From NCBI RefSeq assembly GCF_013375935.1, contig NZ_CP056117.1, forward strand, positions 372,001 to 436,000: 64,000 nt of DNA. Reading direction: 5' to 3'. Shown piece by piece: positions 58,028-64,000 of the stretch (position 1 is its first letter; every line of letters begins with the position of its first letter). The stretch is from Enterobacter cloacae (lineage in GTDB: Bacteria; Pseudomonadota; Gammaproteobacteria; Enterobacterales; Enterobacteriaceae). The translations under genes were made by a program, and so were the position numbers. Under the pieces are notes generated by a model. That model did not search any database and had not been told where the DNA came from. It saw nothing but the letters and a program-made list of their open reading frames with translations.

Positions 58028-59745
58028 TTTCCTTCAGGCTGAACGATAAGGGTAAGCTGGTTAAACTGGTTCATGTCGGCATAGAGCGCCAGGAAGCGGT
58101 TGAGCATCTCGCCGAAAAGGTGGACATCACCCTCTCCTGTGAAACCGTTACCGTCAACCGTCACCTCCACATCCAGCCCCCTGAGCAGATACCCCTCCTC
58201 AAAGCGCTGGATGCGGTGGTGCGCCACCGCAAGAATGGCATCAAGACGACGGTTATTCAGCTCATCCTCCTGCCAGTTGTAGAGGGCAAGCGTGCCGCGC
58301 AGCACGTCAGCGCTGCTCATCATGTTGAGAAATCCGGTCCCCAGGTGGCTCATCACCCGCCAGTGAAAGCGATCCTCTGCCGGGGGATAGACCGGCAGGG
58401 TGGGCTTGCAGAGGTTGCGAACGCTCACCCGGGTCTGTAACGTCTGCTCGCAGCGGTCAAGCAGCGTGCTCTGAAGCGCTCTTCTGGGAAGCTGGCCGTT
58501 GGTGCCGGTGATGCGCAGGGATAACGTCTCCCGCTCTGCCATACTGGCAGCCTCCTGTTGCTGTCCCCCGAGGATCAGCCAGGTATCGTGCATGCCGGTG
58601 ACGCCCCGCTTCACGCGGGTGTGGTAATAACGCTCTGGCGCCTCCAGGCGCAGCATGCCGCCCCGGTGGCGAAAACTGGTAAAGGGGACGTATTCCGCGC
58701 TGCCGGAACGCCCGGAGCCGGTCACCGAATCCACGGAATATATCTCCGTATGTCCATCCTGCACGCGTTTCGGGCGCAGCAGATATTCACTCTCCAGGCC
58801 GCTGACGGTCAGCGGGTCGGCCTCAAGCGTGAAAAGGTTAATCACCGGCACACAGTGCAGGCGCAGGGCATCATCCGTCACCGGCAGGTCAGACGGCCAC
58901 TGCTGATTCAGCACCACCTCAATATCAAAACCCGATATACCTGCCGGCAGGGTGATGTTTTCCAGCCCGTTCAGGTGAACGAACATAAACTTTTCCCGGA
59001 AGGTAAAATATTCCAGCAGCAGCTGGTAGCCGCTGAAGGCGCTGTCGCCTTTGGGCCACAGGCGGTCCTCCTCTGCAAAGCCGCCAGGGGAAAACCAGGC
59101 GTCGAGGCGTATTCTGTCGGTCTGCCCCGGCAGGCGCAGATACAGGGCCGCCTGACGTTTCGTCAACATCAGGTGTAGCGCGCTGCTGACCGGAGCTTCC
59201 GCCGCCAGGTACAGGCACAGGCGCTTCAGGTCAGTCTGCGACCAGTCCGCCTGTGTGCTGCAGGCAAAACGTATTCTCAGGAGCGAACGACCGTCCGGCT
59301 CCGTGGCCATGGTGACCTGTTCCACCGCCATGGGGTTGAGCGGCATATCGCGGGTGGTACGGTAACGGCAGACGGTATTTTTCGGACCCACGGGCCGGGA
59401 GCTGATTTCCAGCCCGGCGGGTACGATTTCGGCCATTTTCATTGCCGACAGCTGGGGCGTCAGGGCCACCACCGACAGGGAGGGAATGGTGCGCAGGTAA
59501 TGCGGCCAGAGCATGCTGACCAGGCTTTCGGTGAGTTCCGGCAGGTCATCATCAATTTTCTGACGCAGCCGCCCCATGGAAAAGGCAAAACCTTCAAACA
59601 GGCGCTCCACGTAGGGATCGGGTGTCCCGGCCTTATCGAGATCCAGCATCGCCGCCCGGTCAGGATGGGTTTGTGCGAACTCCTTTCCGGCTTCGCGCAG
59701 GTAGCGCATTTCGGCGTCAAAATAACGCAGGGTTAAATCGTCCAT
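57982..59745 (-). CDS. tssF: T6SS baseplate subunit TssF
   Basis: This is a 587-residue TssF (VasA/ImpG) protein with the conserved N-terminus LTLRYFDAEMRYLREAGKEF AQTHPDRAAMLDLDKAGTPD PYVERLFEGFAFSMGRLRQK and PELTESLVSMLWPHYLRTIP S. The middle has LLEYFTFREKFMFVHLNGLE and the C-terminus LFGEMLNRFLALYADMNQFN QLTL. It is intact and normal in length. It is followed by overlapping tssG and preceded after 23 bases by the tssA region. Confidence 0.94.
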   Translation of the reverse strand: MDDLTLRYFDAEMRYLREAGKEFAQTHPDRAAMLDLDKAGTPDPYVERLFEGFAFSMGRLRQKIDDDLPELTESLVSMLWPHYLRTIPSLSVVALTPQLSAMKMAEIVPAGLEISSRPVGPKNTVCRYRTTRDMPLNPMAVEQVTMATEPDGRSLLRIRFACSTQADWSQTDLKRLCLYLAAEAPVSSALHLMLTKRQAALYLRLPGQTDRIRLDAWFSPGGFAEEDRLWPKGDSAFSGYQLLLEYFTFREKFMFVHLNGLENITLPAGISGFDIEVVLNQQWPSDLPVTDDALRLHCVPVINLFTLEADPLTVSGLESEYLLRPKRVQDGHTEIYSVDSVTGSGRSGSAEYVPFTSFRHRGGMLRLEAPERYYHTRVKRGVTGMHDTWLILGGQQQEAASMAERETLSLRITGTNGQLPRRALQSTLLDRCEQTLQTRVSVRNLCKPTLPVYPPAEDRFHWRVMSHLGTGFLNMMSSADVLRGTLALYNWQEDELNNRRLDAILAVAHHRIQRFEEGYLLRGLDVEVTVDGNGFTGEGDVHLFGEMLNRFLALYADMNQFNQLTLIVQPEGKCIRWKENHSPRLPG

Positions 59746-59768
59746 TTCGTTCCGGTTTCTCTTTCACT

Positions 59769-61353
59769 TTATCCACACAATACCGCTGCACGGGCAGGGT
59801 CAATAGCAATCAGCCCTGCCAGTAACGTGTCCATCACAGGAGCCAGGCGGGTTTTATCGGCTTCACTGCGTCCGGCTTTCAGCCTGAGGAGCTTGAGGTG
59901 ACGGGCGCGCACTTCGAACAGCAGTTCCGGCTCCCAGTCACTGAGCGTCATCCCGCCAGCCTGTTCATCCAGTTTTGCAAACAGATGCACCGCCAGCTCA
60001 TTTTTGCCGACCTGCTCAGCGACACGTCCCATAAGCAGGCGCAACAGCCACTGCTGGCGTGCTGTGGTAATGCCGGGCCGCTTCTGTAACCAGGAAAGCG
60101 CCGCATCCGCTCCTTCGCTGTCGGCAATCTGTAAGGCTTCCGGCTCTAGCGCCAGAATATCGTTATCCCCGGTGGCTGCCGCCGCTGTCACGGATGTCTC
60201 GTCCTGCCAGTGGACACCGCCATCCATCACCTGCTGGCGTATCCAGTTCAGCGTCACTTCATCCGCAAACGGCGTGCCGTCGTTAAAGCCCAGCGTCTCA
60301 AGGCCCGGCAGGCGGGTGAGCAGCCCATTCAGGTCGTTCTGTACGATATCGGCAAGCGCTTCCTGCCCGGACTTCACCAGCGCCTGATGGCTATACCACT
60401 GCAAATCCAGCCACAGGTGGTTGGCTCCCCGGGTAAACATGCTGTCGCCCTGCTCCAGCAGTTCCAGCCAGCTTTGCTGCAGGTACAGCCGTTTCAGCAG
60501 CGCGCTGGTCCGGTTTAGGCGGCTCAATACGGGTTTTGCCATCTGCCGATAGCGGTGGTAACTGATGCAGGGTGTCGTGGCGGATGCTGTTCATCAGATG
60601 ATGCCCTGCGAGCCAGCCGTCTGGCTGGTCACGCAGGTATTTCGCCAGCACCCTCGCCTGTGAGAGCAGGTCCTGTCCGGAGGTGATACCGGACAAGACG
60701 GGTGGGCTGCTGCCTGCAGCGGGAGCAGGCGTATCGGCCACGTTCTGGGGGACAATGGCATCGACACCGCCGGATTTCATCAGCCGGGCCTCGAGCGCCT
60801 GATACAGGCCACCCAGTTCCGGGCGGGAAGCATCGTCAGTGAATGTTTGCTCGGTCAGCCAGAGCGCACCGGCGATACGCAGGGTATCAGCCTTCGCCAC
60901 CTCGGGATAAAGTGAGAGACTGTCCAGCATGCGGGTACTGCCCAGCCACGCCAGCGCCGCCGTCCGGCTACGGTCGCGTAGCGGATGCAGTTGACTACCA
61001 TAACGCTGAAGCAGCCCGGCCAGCAGCTCGAGGCCGTCCGCCAGACCGCTTTCCCCGTCCCTGTGCAGACGGGCCCAGGTGTAGTACGTCGCCACGCGGA
61101 TATCCTTGGCCGTTGTGGTCAGAACCTTTTCCGCAAGCTGGCAGACAAGCTCCGTATCAGCCCCGGAGAGCTTATTGACCTCCTCACGCATCTGCTGGAA
61201 GTCGTCATCGTAACCGGGGTCATCCCCGGCAGGATTGTCCGCGGCAACCGGCGCAAGCCAGTTGTCCCACAGGGCGATACGCGCCTGCGCTCTGGCCCCC
61301 GTCTCTTCTGCTGTGGCCAGACAGGCGCTGAGCAGGGAATGAATGGTCGCCAT
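59769..61353 (-). pseudogene. tssA: tssA (VasJ-type), frameshifted
   Basis: The region encodes a TssA of the VasJ type: an N-terminal ImpA domain (WDNWLAPVAADNPAGDDPGY DDDFQQMREEVNKL; IRVATYYTWARLHRDGESGL ADGLELLAGL) and a C-terminal VasJ domain (LLKRLYLQQSWLELLEQGDS MFTRGANHLWLDLQWYSHQA). The first part runs 61353-60391, and the second is in another frame to 59769. The switch lies near 60498-60507, where the coding strand reads CCGGACCAGCGCGCTGCTGAA; one more GC pair would give KPDQRALLKRLY and a single protein of about 528 residues. The ATG inside the second frame looks accidental. The start overlaps the tssM stop by one base (TGATG). Confidence 0.82.
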
Positions 61354-64000
61354 CAGTTGTCTCCTTCTTCGGTGATACCGGCAAAATCCATATCCGCCTG
61401 CGGGGCGGCGCTGACGCTGAAAATCGTATCCGGCAGAACAAAGTTACGCAGTTTTAGCAGCGCGAGCGGTCCGGCCCCCGCTTCCGTTCTCAGAATGTAG
61501 TTAAGTAGCCTGCCGTCCTGCGCCTTCCAGCGCACGCTGAAGCTGCTGGCGGCTCCGGAATAAGGCTGCACATCGGCTTCATCCAGCAGGCGGATAAGCC
61601 CCCAGCTTCCGGGCATATCGGCATACTGCCGCGTACCGGCCTGGGTGCTGATCCAGCTTAAGGCGGCTCCCGGCGCCTCGGTGTCAGCAGGCCAGGTGAA
61701 GCGTTTCCAGGTGGGCATCTGGTTGACGTAGGTCAGCTTCTGGCCATCAATCACCATGTCCGTCTGCATGACTCCTGCTGCCGTCCCGGGGCGTAAATCA
61801 AAGTGCAGACCGGCTTCACCATTGGTGAATACCACATCCGCAATCTGGCTCAGCGTGTTGACCGCGCGTAAAAAGGCCGGGTTAAAATTCAGCCCCTGCG
61901 CATTAATACTATCCGGTACCCAGCGGCTCCCTTCGCGGTGTAACACGCCGTTCAGGTTGCCCTGAAGGAAGCGGGCGATACGCCCGGCGTCGGCGTTGAG
62001 GTATTTCGCCAGCAGGGGAAGCGACACGTCGCTGCTGACATTTTTGAACGGATAACGTCCGCCAAAGGTACTGTTCCACTCATCTACCACCGACGCCCTC
62101 CACTGTGCGTTCAGGCTTTCCGCCGCCGGAGACAACACCTGCTGCCAAGCCTGCTCCATCGGCCGGACAAAAACAGTCTGGCCAAAGCCGCTCCACTCCT
62201 GGCCGAGCCCTGCCGCCATCAGGCTGCCGTAGTCGCGGGTGGTGGTTAAATCCACCGCCTTCCCCTGAAACACGGTTTGCGCCAGCGTCCGGGTCATGGC
62301 CTGCGGGTCGGAAGAGTTGGTGACCTGCTGCAGGCGCAGACGCACCTGCGTCACCCGGGTCAGGAAGGTCTTGAGGCTGAGCACGTCGCTGCCACCGCCA
62401 TGATTATCCATCAGTGCCAGCACCGGCCCGAAGGTAGCATCCAGCGGCCCGTGCGCAACCGCACTCTGGTCAATGGCCGGTTGCGTATCCCGGGAAAGCA
62501 GGTTTCTGGCGGATTTAACCAGCGAATCAGCCACCGCCTCGCCGGTTCTGCCGGTACGACCCTGGACATTCAGGGTATTCATCAGGGCAACCAGCGGCGA
62601 CTGACGCACATCCGCCATCAGCGTCAGCTGGTCAATGGCATCAGAGAGCGTTTCCGCTTTCTGCCAGCGCAGGCCGTTGAGGAAAGCCAGCCAGGCGCCG
62701 CCGAAATCGGCAAAATAGCGTGCCGTCAGGCGCTGCCTGACCTCTTCCGGTGAAGCCTGCTGCTGCGATGTCTTGCCGCTGTCCGTTAGCACCCAGTCCA
62801 TCTCTTCACGCCGCCCTTTTGCCACCCGATCAATGGCTGGCTGAACAGCCTCCTCCCAGGCCTTGCGGGTGAACATCCCGGGCACCACATCATCGGTAGT
62901 GAAGAGCCGGGCGGCGTCCGTATCGCCGGTCATGTCTGCAAGACGCATGTCTGCATACTGGTGCGCCACCTGCGAGAGCATTTTCTGGTACAGCGTGGCA
63001 TCACTGTTACGCACCCCCATCAGGCGGACCAGCAGGGTTCGGGCCTGACTGACAAGCCCGTCATTCGCTGGCAACTGCCACTGCGTATGCGCTGCAGACT
63101 GCGCGCCGTAAAAAGCCAGCAGATCCAGCCCCTTCGCCTGCCAGATCCCCTGTGCGACGCCCTCACGCTGGGGCCAGTCCCGCATCAGTGTGCGGCTGAA
63201 CCAGACAGGCTCCATCCGCTGCGGGTATGCCAGCATCAGGTAGAGTTTGAGCTGGTCATATGCGGCTTTTGCCATCCGGCTGCGCTGCGGGCTGTCCGGC
63301 GGAAGCTGGATAAAGCCCTCAAGCTGCTGCTGAAGGTGCCCGGCGGCGGCATCACGCAGCAGAGGTAATACGCCCTGCGCGTAGCGGGGTAACACCGCCG
63401 CCAGCAGGGCTGCGTTCTGGTTCATCCCGGCATGAAGGTACCAGGGCGCCCCGTGCGCCTCTCGGTATTGCAGGCGGGATATGGTTTTTTGCATTTCAGA
63501 CAGCGCCTGCAACCGCCCGGCCTCAGGCTGCCGGGTGTCCAGCGTCCGCCGGACCTGCTCCTGTGCGTTCGAGACCAGGCTGCGGTTGGCAACATATGCG
63601 ATCCCCATCCATACACCCCATCCCACCATCATCGAGACGACAATTGAAGCCATCACCTTATGCCACGGTATGCCCCGCCTGCGTGGACGAAGTGCCGCTG
63701 GTAGCATCCGGACAGAAGCAGGCAGCACATCCCAGCGTCTGTCCATAAACCAGCGATGCTGAACGGCACGTTCAGCTCCGGCAGAAGGCTGACTGAACAT
63801 TACGCCAGCCAGCGGCAACGGGCGGTACGGATTGAGCATCACCGACAGCGGTGCGGTCACGCTCTGTGGCTCGCGAATAAGCTGGTCAGCCAGAGTTAGC
63901 AAGAAGTTATGTTTCACATCACCACAGATCTGCTGCAGCCCATGCGAAATCAACTCCGGCATGAGGGTGGAGAGTTGTTCAGTCAGCCCCTCGGTACGAC
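61353..64000 (-). CDS. tssM: T6SS inner-membrane protein TssM (IcmF), C-terminal part
   Basis: This is the C-terminal ~880 residues of TssM; the frame is open to the window edge, so the N-terminal transmembrane pair and NTPase region are outside. Visible are a transmembrane helix (KVMASIVVSMMVGWGVWMGI) that begins the periplasmic domain, IcmF-related helical repeats (YDQLKLYLMLAYPQRMEPVW; KMLSQVAHQYADMRLADMTG), and the C-terminal beta-domain that binds TssJ (GMQTD-like AAGVMQTDMVIDGQKLTYVN; GAALSWISTQAGTRQYADMP GSWGLIRLLDEADV). It heads the tssM-tssA-tssF-tssG-tssJ-tssE series. Confidence 0.93.
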   Translation of the reverse strand, partial: RTEGLTEQLSTLMPELISHGLQQICGDVKHNFLLTLADQLIREPQSVTAPLSVMLNPYRPLPLAGVMFSQPSAGAERAVQHRWFMDRRWDVLPASVRMLPAALRPRRRGIPWHKVMASIVVSMMVGWGVWMGIAYVANRSLVSNAQEQVRRTLDTRQPEAGRLQALSEMQKTISRLQYREAHGAPWYLHAGMNQNAALLAAVLPRYAQGVLPLLRDAAAGHLQQQLEGFIQLPPDSPQRSRMAKAAYDQLKLYLMLAYPQRMEPVWFSRTLMRDWPQREGVAQGIWQAKGLDLLAFYGAQSAAHTQWQLPANDGLVSQARTLLVRLMGVRNSDATLYQKMLSQVAHQYADMRLADMTGDTDAARLFTTDDVVPGMFTRKAWEEAVQPAIDRVAKGRREEMDWVLTDSGKTSQQQASPEEVRQRLTARYFADFGGAWLAFLNGLRWQKAETLSDAIDQLTLMADVRQSPLVALMNTLNVQGRTGRTGEAVADSLVKSARNLLSRDTQPAIDQSAVAHGPLDATFGPVLALMDNHGGGSDVLSLKTFLTRVTQVRLRLQQVTNSSDPQAMTRTLAQTVFQGKAVDLTTTRDYGSLMAAGLGQEWSGFGQTVFVRPMEQAWQQVLSPAAESLNAQWRASVVDEWNSTFGGRYPFKNVSSDVSLPLLAKYLNADAGRIARFLQGNLNGVLHREGSRWVPDSINAQGLNFNPAFLRAVNTLSQIADVVFTNGEAGLHFDLRPGTAAGVMQTDMVIDGQKLTYVNQMPTWKRFTWPADTEAPGAALSWISTQAGTRQYADMPGSWGLIRLLDEADVQPYSGAASSFSVRWKAQDGRLLNYILRTEAGAGPLALLKLRNFVLPDTIFSVSAAPQADMDFAGITEEGDN

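Noticed and set aside
60391-60542. Treating the two tssA parts as two natural overlapping genes
   Set aside because: The ImpA and VasJ parts join exactly into one normal-length protein with a 2-base change, and the internal ATG reads through sequence that also codes the first part; a single broken gene is simpler.
1-64000. tRNA or rRNA genes, CRISPR arrays, insertion sequences, integrases, attachment sites
   Set aside because: I looked for cloverleaf-type sequences, regularly spaced repeats, transposase or integrase motifs and terminal inverted repeats and found none that hold up.

Overview
The window reads as chromosome of an enteric gammaproteobacterium close to Enterobacter. The btsT-yjiX-yjiA, yjiN, yjiR/yjiS, yfaZ and roxA genes are recognisably E. 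coli-like. The FosA2-type fosfomycin transferase, the second tryptophanyl-tRNA synthetase and the type VI secretion genes fit the E. cloacae complex. Most of the window is GC-rich; two AT-rich membrane-protein genes (43.9-45.1 kb and 49.5-50.1 kb) and the hcp neighbourhood (51.3-53.6 kb) stand out as probable acquisitions.

Layout. 0-5.7 kb: the end of a 4-hydroxyphenylacetate catabolic operon (hpaH partial, hpaI, hpaX, hpaA, hpaB, hpaC). 5.7-9.4 kb: the pyruvate transporter gene btsT with a CRP-like site and BtsR-type direct repeats, then yjiX and yjiA. 9.4-24.4 kb: a mosaic of single genes and small operons (phytase-like secreted protein, yfaZ plus lipoprotein, aldehyde dehydrogenase/AraC pair, LysE exporter, yjiN, MarR-HlyD-DUF2955 efflux set, monooxygenase-ACT-ArsR set, AhpD-like protein, two MocR regulators, yjiS). 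24.4-30.8 kb: a FoxA-like siderophore receptor with its AraC regulator and Fur box, DUF2171, a small protein, the ribosomal oxygenase roxA, a ClpP paralogue and a VOC protein. 31-43.8 kb: a signalling and metabolism locus in which a FixJ-like regulator converges on a 1860-residue kinase-like/ATPase/histidine-kinase protein. That protein is co-directional with a receiver protein, two XapX proteins and a YcaC-like hydrolase, and divergent from an amidohydrolase-DoxX-MFS-hydrolase operon. 43.9-51.3 kb: an AT-rich membrane gene, a glycoside transporter/hydrolase pair with a divergent LacI regulator, fosA, another AT-rich membrane gene, and trpS2 behind a trp-type attenuator. 51.8-64 kb: hcp with two small accessory genes, an amidohydrolase relic, and a minus-strand T6SS operon (tssM-tssA-tssF-tssG-tssJ-tssE-orf-vasL) that leaves the window inside tssM.

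Most interesting: a leader peptide with tandem Trp codons, MNINHAVLTVNRWWLPS, lies just upstream of trpS2 and is followed by four segments able to form mutually exclusive hairpins. This implies attenuation control of a tryptophanyl-tRNA synthetase. Second is the receiver/pseudokinase/histidine-kinase locus, with a cluster of GTATA-type repeats between its divergent operons.

Caution: several reading frames are interrupted by single small lesions. yjiN, yjiR and the small receiver gene each carry one extra base in a G or C homopolymer; tssA appears to have lost two bases in a GC repeat; the hlyD gene has an in-frame TAG; hpaA lacks its own stop and runs in frame into hpaB. The homopolymer cases could be real or sequencing error and should be checked against reads.
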